This document shows positions 25,945 through 41,965 of a DNA stretch of 64,000 nucleotides, one piece after another (the stretch's first letter is position 1; the number at the start of each line of letters is the position of its first letter). Location of the stretch: NCBI GenBank assembly GCA_037179515.1, contig JAXCGZ010000134.1:25001-89000 (forward strand), in the 5' to 3' direction. The position numbers and the translations under genes were made by a program. Below the pieces are notes generated by a model. That model ran no database searches. It worked only from the letters and a program-made list of their open reading frames with translations, and was not told where the DNA came from. The stretch comes from Halocaridina rubra (Eukaryota; Arthropoda; Malacostraca; Decapoda; Atyidae).

Positions 25945-26690
25945 ACAATGCAACATGTCTTGGAGGAATCACATAATCCAAATTTTTAAATCTTCATCCA
26001 AAAAATTGGTGGTTTTGTTTCGTTTTCGTCATTACTTTTCCTCTTTGCAGTTACTTAATATTTACAAAGGTCTTATCCGTCCCTGCTTAGAATACTGCTC
26101 ACACATCTGGGGTGCTTCCTTTACTTATCTTCTTCATAGAGTTGAATCTAAGGCAGTCAGACTCATTAATGATCCCTCTCTTACTTCTAACCTGGATTCT
26201 CTCTCTCTTCACTGTAAGGTTTCTTCCCTTTCGCTTTCCTATCGCTACTACTTCCATCGCTGCTCTGATGAGTTGGCGAGTTGAACTCTTCCCCACTGCC
26301 GAGGCCGCATAACACTCGTCAAGCGGCCTCATCTCACTGGTACTGTGTGGAGATTTGTAGCTTGCGGATTGGCTGGTGCAGCGAATGCTTCTTCCCATCC
26401 ACCTCCAGACTCTGGAACTCTTCCTCCTTCTGTCTTTCCTAATTCTTATGACCTTTCATCCTTCAAAAAGCAGATCTATCGTCATCTCAGAGCCTAGCCC
26501 TCCATATCTCTGGGTCCTCTGTACTTTGACTGCTTTTTCTGTCTGTCGTTTTCCTTTGTGTGACATTACCTCACCTCTGCCTTGTCCTTAACCTTTGTCT
26601 TTTCCTTCGTCTTGGTATTTTCTCGTGCCCGGGCCTTTATTGATGAGGGCAGTTTCTGCCTGTCCCGGTGTTACACTCAAAAAAAATCTT
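25945..26690 (+). mobile_element. LINE family E, 3' fragment (C-terminal RT end plus 3' UTR), copy 1
   Basis: The frame around 25950-26284 reads LFRFRHYFSSLQ, then LIRPCLEYCSHIWGAS, then VESKAVRLINDPSLTSNLDSL, the C-terminal region of a Jockey/CR1-group reverse transcriptase. The 3' UTR contains GCCCGGGCCTTTATTGATGAGG and TGCCTGTCCCGGTGTTACAC, followed by an A run. Minus-strand copies lie at 37254-37815 and 60600-61205. Confidence 0.8.
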
Positions 26691-27182
26691 AATAGAGAAA
26701 AAGAGATTATGTTTTGTAAGCAATTGCTATAGAAATCGTTGGGTCCCTTCCTTTTCTCTGCCATGAATTCAGCAAGTTTTGAAGAGAAGATACTTGCTTA
26801 CAGGTCTATTTCAGTTGGTTGCCATTGTCAACACTGAGTGAGGTGAATGGTAATTGCTAAATGTTAGCAAGCTTCTCATTACTGTAGCAGCTTTTTCTTC
26901 TTCCTCTAGTTTTGATCAGTTTCAAATGCTTGATGGTAATGATTCTGGGACATTGGGTATGGAGTTTCAATATCAATTAATGTTTGCTGCCCACTTGTCC
27001 AGAAACCTTCTGGCATCTACGTCAACACATGCTTCTGTGAGTTTGTTAGCTCTGTTGTGAGACAGAATTTCTTGGGTAATTGGGAATATTAGTTGAAGTG
27101 GCATTGGTAGAGGGGAATACATATTTGCTTACCTTAAAAGTAATAGGAACAAAATTACTAATAATGTTGACTTCTATTGCAG
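26691..27182. other. Spacer, nothing recognised
   Basis: About 490 bp of unique sequence between LINE E and a candidate small exon. No supported ORF. Confidence 0.35.
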
Positions 27183-27231
27183 GGTGGTATCCTGAACAAC
27201 TTGCTGAACAACAACAGAGACAGAGAGCAAG
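27183..27231 (+). other. Candidate 49-bp exon
   Basis: The acceptor TTGACTTCTATTGCAG and the donor G|GTATGTTGCC frame a 49-bp Gln-rich segment ([15 protein letters not shown] in one frame; another frame is also open). It has canonical splice signals but no adjoining exon. The donor is followed within 45 bp by (AT)n. Confidence 0.22.
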
Positions 27232-27272
27232 GTATGTTGCCTGTGCCTTCGTACATAAATTTATGTATCTAT

Positions 27273-27470
<198 letters not shown>

Positions 27471-27600
27471 TGAAAGAGAAGGTAACTCTGGAACATTTAT
27501 ATTATAGTTGAGCATCAGAGAGGAATTTTGAGTTATGAAGACAGTTTGTTTCAGATATCAACTTTGAAGACTTGCTTCGAGAGATTCCACTCCCATGGAG

Positions 27601-27812
<212 letters not shown>

Positions 27813-27819
27813 ATACACA

Positions 27820-29613
<1,794 letters not shown>

Positions 29614-29618
<5 letters not shown>

Positions 29619-29807
29619 CGCCGTGGCTCAGTCGGTAGCGTCTCCGACTCTGAGGCGTCAGGTCGAGGGTTCGCGCCCCGCCACGGTCTGAGGTTAGCAA
29701 AGGCATGCACTCAGCGTAAGGATTACATCTGCCAAAACAAGTCCTTCGCAAGAAGGCAACCGTCCTAGCCCTTGGTTGATAAGGGAGTCCGTGACGTAAA
29801 ACCGGAA
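29614..29807 (+). mobile_element. tRNA-derived SINE, family 1, copy 2
   Basis: Complete copy: A box TGGCTCAGTCGGTAGCG, B box GAGGGTTCGCGCC, same body and GTAAAACCGGAA end. Flanked by (AT)n on both sides. Confidence 0.9.
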
Positions 29808-29929
<122 letters not shown>

Positions 29930-29939
29930 GTTTGTGTTT

Positions 29940-31514
29940 GTGTGTGTGTGTGATTACCTAATTGTGCTTACGGGAAAAAGCCCCAAGCTTGTAACTTCCC
30001 GTCTCCTGATCGGTTCCATTTTGTACGTAAGTGATACTTATCATACTTGTCCTTAAAACTATGGATTATCCATTCCAAGACACTTCCACCTATTCAGCCA
30101 CTGAGGGGGGCAAGCCAGCCTCAACTTGGTGCCGGTCCCAAGCCCGGGTAGATGGGGAGGGTTGGCGGCAGAAAGGGCATCCGGCCATAAAAATTTTGCC
30201 AAAACCAAAATATGGCCAGTACAGATAACTGGCCAGAAACATCGACCCCACATAAAAGTGGGAAAAGATGTAGACGAAGAAGAAGAAGAAGAATAAGTCT
30301 CCCGTGTGGGACAGTGTCATATGCTTTCTGTAAGTCTAGGAATATGCAATCTGCCCAGCCCTCTCTTTCCTGTAAGATTTGGCTTACCTCATCATAAAAT
30401 TCTAATAAGTTTGTTACTGTTGAATCTACCTTCTCTGAAGCCATGTTGTCTCACTGACATAAAGTTGAAGGATTCAAAGTCAAGAGCTATATGTTTCCTT
30501 AGTAGTTTCTCCATAATTTTGCAAACTATGCTGGTCAAGGAAACTGGTCTATAGTTTAGAGCCGTATCCCTCCTCCCCTTTTTAAAGATAGGTATCACAT
30601 TTGCTTGTTTCCAGCATCTTGGAATCTCCCCTGACTCCAGTGACTTTTTAAATATAATACTTAGTGCCTCTGATATTGAGTTTGTGCATTTTTTAAGTAC
30701 ATGAGGGGATATATCATCAGGACCTATAGCTTAATGGACATCTAACTCCATCAGCGCTTTGCATACGGCTGTGGCTGAAAGGTTGATGTTCTCTAATACC
30801 GGTCCATGAGCTTCTATCTCTGCAATCTGAGGGGGTGGGGTATTTCCTACTGTAAATACTGACTGAAACTCCTTGTTCAATTCTTTGCAGATCTCTTCAT
30901 CCTTCTCAGAGATCCTTCCATCCGCTCTCTTAAGCCTTAAAACCTGTTCTTTTACATTCAGTTTTCCTCTGATAAAGCTGTGGAAAAGCTTGGGATTTTC
31001 TTTAGCCTTCCTGGTGATGTCCCTTTCATAGTCTCTCTCTTTGCCTCTCTTCTTTTACTTAGGTAATAATTTCTAGCTCTTTTGTAGGTTTGCCAGGCAT
31101 TTATGTTTTTTCTCCTCCTATACCTTTTCCAGCATTTGTCTCTCCACTACTTAGCTCTTTTACACTCATTATCGAACCATTTCTCTCTGGCATGAATTAC
31201 ACCTACTTTGGTGACAGGTATGCAGCAATCTACCATATTCCCATATTTCTTACAAAAGATGTCGTACATTTGTTGCAAAATAAGGTTCTCTAGTCAATAA
31301 CTGCAAAAAGCTCATTCATTTTGATGTAATCTCCTTTCGGATAGTTCCTCTTCATGTCCTCAGTGCCTCTACTCTCAGGCAGAACATCTTCAGTGATATA
31401 CTCCATCAACAACTCACAGTGGTCACTCTTTCCAATTGGTGGTTCATGCTCATTTTTTTCAATATCCAACACGTTATTTGTGAATATTAGATCATGTAGC
31501 GATGGCTCATCCCC
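29940..31514 (-). pseudogene. LINE A copy 3 (minus), internally deleted, with nested short RTE derivative
   Basis: It begins with the reverse-complement tail (GATTACCTAATTGTGCTTACGGG, 29952-29974) and the last codons, then jumps to the RT region, so roughly the FADD-to-C-terminus part is missing. The RT-to-endonuclease region (30294-31514) reads antisense: RYDTALNYRPVSLTS, ANVIPIFKKG and GKSDHCELLMEYI are recognisable with frameshifts. It stops at CCCC(GT)n where copy 1 continues. A short RTE-derived element is inserted at 30096-30293. Confidence 0.85.
30096..30293 (+). mobile_element. Short non-autonomous RTE derivative (about 198 bp), nested in LINE A
   Basis: 30096-30229 matches the first ~138 bp of RTE-like element C (20190-20323), and 30227-30293 matches its last ~58 bp (from 23140 through the GAAGAAG tail). 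The internal ~2.8 kb is missing, with the junction at the shared AAC. No target duplication is seen; about 22 bp of the host LINE A is absent at the insertion point. Confidence 0.8.
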
Positions 31515-31638
<124 letters not shown>

Positions 31639-31749
31639 AGTACCATTTAAGTTGTAAATTAAAATCTTAAGAGTCTTTGAAAAAAAAATTTAATTCATGA
31701 GTACTGTGTAACATCTTTTAAAATCATAAAATTCATTGAGAATTAGTTA

Positions 31750-31750
31750 A

Positions 31751-31848
<98 letters not shown>
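31750..31848 (+). repeat. (TTA)n array
   Basis: About 99 bp of TTA/ATT trinucleotide repeat in AT-rich DNA. 31635-31749 and 31849-32117 hold nothing recognised. Confidence 0.96.
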
Positions 31849-31849
<1 letters not shown>

Positions 31850-32115
31850 TAGTATGCAAAATATTTCTCTACAAATTTTTCAGTTTAAAAATAAGCCGAA
31901 CCCATGAAAGTTGAATAATAATATTTATAAATTACAATCATTGTAATCGATAATTTAAAATTTTAGATGTCTTTCCTTCCTATAGGGGTTGTTATCCACT
32001 TTCACTCCGACTTAGTTGAACTTATATCTTTAATTAATACTTCATCCCTTGAACAGCTTAGGAGGGACCTGTGAAGAGACTAAGTTTCGTGCCGACACGT
32101 ACTTAACAGCAACGA

Positions 32116-32268
<153 letters not shown>

Positions 32269-32305
32269 GCATGAGAAAAATTATCTTTATTTTTTTAACC
32301 ACCAG

Positions 32306-32763
32306 CACGGGCGGCCCAATATGAGGCGAGGGAGAGGGAGAACGCCGTGCTGCGAATGCAAGACAGATACGATGCGAGAGAAAGAGAAAATGCCCTGATG
32401 CAGATGCACGAGAGACATAATGCAGCACTCCGAGATGTGATCAGGGACGCCAGGCGGGATAATATGACCACAATGATGATGTTTGCTGTAAGGGATATCC
32501 AAAGGGATAATAATACAAACATGATGATGTTGAGACATGAGATAAACGAAATAAGAAGAGACAGACAGGAAGACATAAGAAGAGAGGACCAAGGCAGAAG
32601 AGACAGAGGTTTAGACAAAGATATGCTGGTCATTTTTGGCGTCTTGGCTTTTGCATTTTTTGCCGGTAAAGGTTCTCCTTTCGACATGGAGAAACTTGAC
32701 CCGACGCCAATTATTATTGCCTGCGCTGGTCTAATAGCATACTTTATATACAAACAGAGATAG
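32306..32763 (+). CDS. Terminal exon of a small protein: charged coiled coil plus two membrane segments
   Basis: A pyrimidine-rich tract ending ACCAG (AG at 32304-32305) is a good splice acceptor. The frame (CA|CGG GCG GCC) is then open for about 151 codons to TAG at 32761-32763, whereas an in-frame TAA lies just upstream of the acceptor. This supports an exon rather than a free ORF. The first ~100 residues are extremely rich in Arg, Glu, Asp, Met and Asn with repeats such as YDARERENALMQMHERH, probably a long helix. Two hydrophobic segments follow (MLVIFGVLAFAFFAG; PIIIACAGLIAYFIY), separated by a 20-residue loop, and the tail KQR. Family unknown to me. Its architecture matches the ORF ending at 247. 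The upstream exon was not found. Confidence 0.55.
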
Positions 32764-33116
32764 AATGGCTTTTTTATAATAAGTATTGGAGGAGCAACCC
32801 AACTCAGCTCGAAACCAAACCAAAGCCTGGATATGTGGAGAAGATTAGTAATTGTCAGATAGGGCATATAACCCTAAAACTTCAGGCATAAACCATTTAA
32901 CATCCAAGATGTTAATGATAAGCAGTGACCTCATATAAACAAGCGAAAAGCTTTCGATAAAGAAGGCAGAATGAGATAGACTTTTCCAAAACTGCAATTG
33001 AGAATATTAACATTTTGATATTTGACAGTAAAAGAAAATTATCCTCTTCACTATTTTAACAATGACACATGTAAATCTCAACAAATAATTGTTATTAAAT
33101 ATGGATACTAATCGTG

Positions 33117-33296
<180 letters not shown>

Positions 33297-33744
33297 GTCA
33301 CTGCAACTTGTGGTCCCATTTTCTAATTGTAATAGAAACAAAATGATAAAAAATATCAGTTCAGTTCATTGTTTTCTTAGTAGTGGAAAGAATTGCCCTC
33401 CATTTCTGTCATTTTTTCAAAAGATTGCGAATTTGAATCATGCATTTGATTCTTTCCTTCATAGATTATTTTTTGCAATTATATTCTGTATTAGTTCGTA
33501 TTTGCTTCGCATCAAGATGGAGAAAATTAAAAATTGAAAACAAAATATACAGATGGGTAGTAGTAGTAGTAGTTGGAACAGCTACGTAGTAAAAGTAGTC
33601 GTCGTTGTCGTCTAAGTAGTATTAAGAGTAGTAATATTGTTTATCGTTGTTTTTATAATGAGTTTTATAGTAGACACAGTGTTCAGCTATGGACAGCTAA
33701 AACGCAGTGCCTAAATGTACAAATAGTATGCCCATATCCACTGG

Positions 33745-34250
33745 AGCGCTGCATCCAGCAATACCTCTAAGCAATCTGGAACTCATTACTGTCCATTCCG
33801 CATCCAGGTTTTAATCATATAAAATGATGATAACAACTTTTCTGTCCAGATGAGACTCAGGTGTTTTCGCAGATGCGCTCCGCAGGTCTACTGAGCCATC
33901 AGGGAATCTTTACTGTCCCTTCCCCATCCATAATATAAAATGATGATGATAACTCCATAGCCTTATTACTTGTGTCAATATTAGACCCATTATGGGGATG
34001 GAAACAAACCGACTTTTACTGAGTAATCAAAGCAGGCTGCCCTTCCTATAGCCCAGCCGTGTCGAACGATAAAGCGTCACCTTCCGAGTAGCGTTTTCCA
34101 AACACTACACTAAGGCAGTCCCCAAATGATGATAATTGTTGTCTGGATAAGACGCAGGTATTTCCACAGGTTTACTCCGCAAGATTGCTAAGAAGCCAGG
34201 GAATCACTACAGAGGCTTCCGTTCCACGACATAATAATAAAATAAAACTA
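33745..34250. repeat. Three diverged copies of a ~100-bp unit
   Basis: Segments near 33745-33835, 33836-33955 and 34140-34240 share an order of blocks: AGATGAGACTCAGGT / GGATAAGACGCAGGT, CTCCGCAGG / CTCCGCAAG, AGGGAATC.TTACTG / AGGGAATCACTAC, TTCCxxxxCCA, then ATAAAATGATGATAA. It is a dispersed or tandem old repeat with no coding potential seen. Confidence 0.4.
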
Positions 34251-35338
34251 AAAAATGTCGTCCTAATAATAAACTAAAAAAAAAAAAAAATGTCCTCATA
34301 CGACGGAGGTATAGACTCAGATCATCTGGAATGTGTCTTAGCCATATCTGTGATACCTGGAGATGTTATGTGTAACTAGGTGTAAGATGTCGAAAGCGGG
34401 AGGGGGGAGAAGTATTTAAGTCTTCGTAATCATACTTTTCAGCTTTTTTTATTCTGTAATACACTTCCACCAATCAGCGCTACCACCCATCCTAAAATCA
34501 ACATCATAAGAATGAGAGAGAGAGAATTATGTTTACATCCCATTTCTTTGTTATTTCTTATGTGTCTACTTTAAAAAGTCTTTATGGCAGAATTTTTATT
34601 TTTTCTTATTTTTAAATCAATCTTTCTAGAGGTTTATTCACCATCCAGATCCTCCATTTCATTTTTAATGTTCTGAACAACTCAAAAAAATATTCAAAAC
34701 TATGACTCCTTATGAGAAGAACTGTTGGTGTTTGATCGTGAATATTTTAAATAGATCGAATGGCTCTACTCAGGAAAAAAAAAATAGATCATTAAAGAAA
34801 TAATGCAGTGGTTGTCGAAACTCTTATGGTGCTATAACAAATTATTGTGTCCTGAAGCTTTTACACGGTTAGGGTGTTCATCTCTTTTCACGGCTTTTTC
34901 TTTATTACTTTTTACTTCATTTTGGCGCTTTTCCCCAGTTCCCTCTCAGTCGTATTCCTCCCCCTCTTGGTGACATCCCGAATAGGGCTAAATAAGTGGC
35001 ACTCGATGTCATCATATACACCCGACCCCCTCCGTCCACTCCCAACCGTCCCTTCCCAATCCCATGGCTATAACAATGATGATACGGAAGTGCTCATTTC
35101 TTCACCAGGATCAAAGACTATGGGCCCGATTCCTACCATTTCCTCCTACCTCAATATCCAACTTTTCACAAAAAAAAAATAAATAAACAAATAGAATAAA
35201 ACCTTGGTGACTGGAACATGGGTCATAGGTAAACATCCACAAGGACGTCGAAGTGAATGGAATGTGACGGTCAACAGTGTTATTGCAACACTTGCCATTG
35301 TATACACATTGCTGGGACTGATTATTAACCATTACCTT

Positions 35339-35345
<7 letters not shown>
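34251..35345. other. Unassigned spacer
   Basis: About 1.1 kb of mixed composition. The longest ORFs (about 100 codons at 34874-35182) show no recognisable family and low complexity. Nothing else seen. Confidence 0.35.

Positions 35346-35406
<61 letters not shown>
35346..35406 (+). repeat. (CT)n microsatellite
   Basis: About 61 bp of CT. 35407-35846 that follows holds nothing recognised. Confidence 0.96.
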
Positions 35407-35407
<1 letters not shown>

Positions 35408-35846
35408 ATGATATTATCAGCTGATACAAGATTCTTTGATTGCATCAATTTTGAGGCTTACAATTAACTGATATAAGAACAAACAAAGAACCATTTTACT
35501 TTTAACTTTCCTTACTCTTTGCCTGTCGAAGAAGACACTAAAATTAGCTAGGGGTGAGACGGGATGGTCTAGAAATCTTTTTCTCTTCGAATTCTTTGTT
35601 GAACACAAAGCAAGTGATTAGGACTAAATAGGAATAAGTCTTACTACCTTGCTTCATTTGTTACGGTTGTGGCCACTCTGCTATCATGGCATCATGTCTG
35701 CATGTTAAAATTAGGTTTCAAGGTCAACTCTATCGTTTCCTTTAGATCAAGAATATATCCCGGACTAATTACTATTTAAGAGTAAGAACGGAAAGTCTAA
35801 GAGAGAAATAAATGTTTATTGATTCTGGATAAAGCGAATACCCTCT

Positions 35847-35979
35847 CCAGCCACTGGTGGACCAAGTGATCTCAACTCGGTGTCGGTCCAAAGTTCCGAT
35901 CAACGGAGACGATTGGTGTCCGGAAATTCATTCGGCCGATGCAGCAGCAGCAGCAGCAGAAGAAGAAGAAGAAGAAGAA
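35847..35979 (+). mobile_element. Second short RTE derivative, diverged
   Basis: CCAGCCACTGGTGGACCAAG, then CTCAACTCGGTGTCGGTCC and ATTCATTCGGCC, parallel the 5' end of RTE C, followed directly by (CAG)n(AAG)n like the RTE GAAGAAG tail. It is shorter and older than the copy at 30096. Confidence 0.5.
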
Positions 35980-36289
35980 AATTAATATTAACAACAGCAA
36001 ACAAATTGCTTTGTTTCGTATAATTTTTATATTAAAAAAAAATAACCACTTCCTGTACACATGTCGGTCACAATTGGTAAGTTATAAATATATTATCCTC
36101 AATATATAATTCTGGCAAGTGTGTTAGGCGTAATTTAAAAAATGGCTCTGTTCAATTTACTCCCCAAACCTTATCTCACTCACTCCAGACTATTTTCAAA
36201 AGTAAATTAAAAATTCTTGAAGAAAAAGCCTTATGTATGAGAGAAAACATAAACTTCTTCAGAGAAGCAAAGTGCCTAATAAACATATA

Positions 36290-36518
36290 GGCGGCTTTCA
36301 TATCAAAGTTGCACGTCGCACGTGGCATGCCACGTGGCACACTAGTTGAAAACGAACATTCGGAAATATATGAGACCTTTCACACAGAAGTGGCGTGGCA
36401 CATGGGACGTATTATGCCACTTGTGTGAAAGGTTTCATATATTTCCGTATATTCATATTCAACTGGCGTGCCACGTGGCATGCCACGTGCGACGTGCCTC
36501 TTTGGTGTTAAAGCGGCC
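36290..36518. mobile_element. Foldback MITE with long terminal inverted repeats (about 229 bp)
   Basis: The left half (GGCGGCTTTCATATCAAAG, GCACGTCGCACGTGGCATGC, then GGAAATATATGAGACC) and the right half are reverse complements over most of their length, ending in GTTAAAGCGGCC. ATA flanks both ends (possible 3-bp duplication). The arms contain GCCACGTGGC palindromes. No ORF inside. Confidence 0.75.
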
Positions 36519-37241
36519 ATACATTTCCCCTTAGTAAGGGGGGGGGGCCGAGTAAAAAAAAAACACATATACCAGAAACCAGTGCTATAGGCTAATAAAT
36601 GAAATAAATAAAAAAAAGCACCTTCAAATAGGAATGTTGAAGGATAAAGCGTAAAAGGAAGAGGTGGGTAAGTATGGACTTGGGGGCTCATATGACGTCA
36701 CATTCCCTAGCATGAAAACTAATTCATCACGATACAGGGAAGTCGAGGACTAAAATGTAAAAGAAAAAAAACTTTGCTAAGTATAAGTTTAAGCCTTCAT
36801 GTGACATCACAGCCCATACCGAAGGGCATGAGAGATAAAATTTATCAAGACCATTATCAGTACTTTAAATTTAGCATTATCTCAAACAAAATGCCACGGG
36901 AGAAACATCTAAGTGACGATATTAACATATGCACACTTCCGAGCATAATAAATATAAACAATCCCAACAAACTCCAAGATATATCCTCAAACCAATAAGT
37001 TTGATATCAAATTTACAAAATAAACGAATTAAGTCACTATAAATAAATTAATTAATAAAAACTAAATATAAATAAATAAATCTATTAATAAATAAATAAA
37101 TAAACAAAAAGACAGGAAATTCTGCCATGACTTAAAAGTATCAGAACAAGACTTAGATTGGTCGACATAAATGATAAATAATTCAATAAATAATAAATAA
37201 CTAAAACTTTATTCAAAATGTAAACAGGTTATTAATACAGA
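36519..37241. other. Spacer, nothing recognised
   Basis: About 720 bp, including a nine-G run near 36540 and AAATAAAT-rich stretches (37020-37210). No supported gene. Confidence 0.35.
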
Positions 37242-37815
37242 TTTTTTTTTTTTAAGAGTGTGACACCGGGACAGGCAGAAACTGCCCTCATCAACAAAGG
37301 CCCGGGCACGAGAAAATACCAAGACGAAGGAAAAGAAAAAGGTTAAGGGCAAGGCAGAGATGAGGTAATGTCACACAAAGGAAAACAACAGACAGAAAAA
37401 ACAGTCAAAGTAAAGAGGACCCAGAGATATGGAGGACTAGGTTCTGAGATGACGATAGATCTGCTTTTTGAAGGATGAAAGGTCATAGGAAGTAGGAAAG
37501 ACAGAAGGAGGAAGAGAGTTCCAAAGTCTGGAGGTAGATGGGAAGAAGCAGTCGCTGCACCGACCAATCCGCGAGCTACAAATCTCAACACAGTACCTGT
37601 GAGATGAGCCGCTTGGCGAGTGTTACGTGGCCTCGGCAGTGGAGGAGGGATGCAACTCGCCAACTCATCAGAGCAGCAATGGAAGTAGTAGCGATAGAAA
37701 ATCGAAAGGGAAGATACCTTACGGCGAAGAGAGAGAGAATCCAGGTTAGAAGTAAGAGAAGGATCATTAATGAGTCTAACTGCCTTAGATTGAACCCTAT
37801 CAAGAAGATGCTTAA
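37242..37815 (-). mobile_element. LINE family E, 3' fragment, copy 2 (minus)
   Basis: It starts at the tail (T run, then AGTGTGACACCGGGACAGG) and matches copy 1 in reverse: GCAACTCGCCAACTCATCAG, then AAGGATCATTAATGAG and CTGCCTTAGATT. The C-terminal RT reading frame carries frameshifts. Confidence 0.8.
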
Positions 37816-37910
37816 ATAATACTAAGACAGAAAAGATTTCTTAAAGTATTAGATTAATCACATCATAAGACAGTTGTACGCATACAAAGTCACACATGAG
37901 TATGTGGAAT

Positions 37911-38237
37911 GAGAATTAGGAATAGAATAATACACTGTACTGGAATCTAAAGAGAATTAGGAATAGAATAATACACTGTACTGGAATCTAAAGAGATTTA
38001 ACAATAGAATAATACACTGTACTGGAATCTAAAGAGAATTAGGAATAGAATAATACACTGTACTGGAATCTAAAGAGATTTAGCAATAGAATAATACACT
38101 GTACTGGAATCTAAAGAGAATTAGGAATAGAATAATACACTGTACTGGAATCTAAAGAGATTTAGCAATAGAATAATACACTGTACTGGAAGCTAAAGAG
38201 AATTAGGAATAGAATAATACACTGTACTGGAATCTAA
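37911..38237 (+). repeat. 41-bp tandem array with two alternating unit types
   Basis: Eight units start at 37913, 37954, 37995, 38036, 38077, 38118, 38159 and 38200. Each contains ATACACTGTACTGGAATCT. Units with GAATTAGGAATAG (type 1) and GATTTAGCAATAG (type 2) follow the order 1,1,2,1,2,1,2,1, giving an 82-bp higher-order period. Confidence 0.92.
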
Positions 38238-38273
38238 AAAAAAAGTTAGTTCAGAGATACGATTCGAGAGCTT

Positions 38274-38501
38274 CCTATTTTATCTTATCTGTAGTCGCCG
38301 TGGCTCAGTCGGTAGCGTCTCCGACTCTGAGGCGTCAGGTCGAGGGTTCGCGCCCCGCCACGGTCTGAGGTTAGCAAAGGCATGCACTCAGCGTAAGGAT
38401 TACATCTGCCAAAACAAGTCCTTCTCAAGAAGGCAACCGTCCTAGCCCTTGGTTGATAAGGGAGTCCGTGACGTAAAACCGGAACCTATTTTATCTTATC
38501 T
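38274..38501 (+). mobile_element. tRNA-derived SINE, family 1, copy 3, with 17-bp target duplication
   Basis: SINE body at 38291-38484, complete from GTAGTCGCCG to CCGGAA. CCTATTTTATCTTATCT flanks both sides (38274-38290 and 38485-38501), which defines the element ends and shows LINE-type target-primed insertion. This copy has no AT array. Confidence 0.95.
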
Positions 38502-38875
38502 ATATGCAAGAGCCATAACCCTCCCCCCTGCTAAAGGGGATGGTGGTGGTTTGGTCAACATAATATGAGATTTCTTAAATCATATAAGCTGACATGTATT
38601 TCTCTTTCCAAGTTCATGTGGGATCGCTGTTTCAAGACCTACTAAAAGACTAAAGTAGGTCAGGATGAGTCTAATGACTCCAAACCTTTCCAATGATCCG
38701 GAATGGGAAGGGACAAAGGTGAGTTGGCTTACTCCCCCAGTGGCTGCATTTATCATAATCCCTCTCTTTCTGTATACATAATTTCCTCAGTGAATGGCAG
38801 AAGAAACAAAACTTTTCATCCTTGACGAATGTTTAATGTTGGCTCATCAGATTAGCGTTATTTTTGGGCAACAAT

Positions 38876-38876
<1 letters not shown>

Positions 38877-38960
<84 letters not shown>

Positions 38961-39122
38961 CATTATTATCATTATCCAGATTCTGAGATAGCTCAATTCG
39001 GAGTCGCTCCCAAGCCCGGTTTAGAAGAGGGGTGGTGTCATGAGAGGTATGTATCTCAGGCAAAACAAGCACCAACCTTCGAGGAACTTTTGAGAAATAG
39101 TGATCAACATGAAGCGGTATAG

Positions 39123-39204
<82 letters not shown>

Positions 39205-39209
39205 TTATT

Positions 39210-39240
<31 letters not shown>

Positions 39241-39241
39241 T
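38877..39241 (+). repeat. Two (TTA)n arrays with a weak RTE-derived segment between
   Basis: Arrays at 38877-38975 and 39123-39241. The ~145 bp between them (CTCAATTCGGAGTCGCTCCC, AAGCCCGGTTTAGAAG, CAGGCAAAACAAGCACC) weakly resembles the 5' end of RTE C. Confidence 0.8.
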
Positions 39242-39375
39242 CATCTTTGGTGGTGGGCTCTAAGAAAAATTATATCACTCACCGTAGGTGGTGACTACTA
39301 GAAACAGGCTAAGTGAGCTAAAGAATAGCAATCCCTCCTTTTATAAATGCCTTTCCAGATTGGAAAGAGCACAAA

Positions 39376-41860
<2,485 letters not shown>

Positions 41861-41940
<80 letters not shown>
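41861..41940. repeat. (AT)n array at the LINE D2 3' end
   Basis: About 80 bp of TA, left flank of the palindrome at 41966. Confidence 0.95.
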
Positions 41941-41941
<1 letters not shown>

Positions 41942-41965
41942 AACTGTTATTTCACAGCACAAAAT

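Noticed and set aside
29614..29690. tRNA gene candidates from A and B boxes (15200, 29614, 38291, 46486)
   Set aside because: Boxes are present, but the cloverleaf is followed by a conserved non-tRNA body and the copies are repeated with target duplication; these are SINE heads.
37911..38237. 41-bp array as a CRISPR-like repeat-spacer structure
   Set aside because: Units are contiguous with no variable spacers and the context is eukaryotic.
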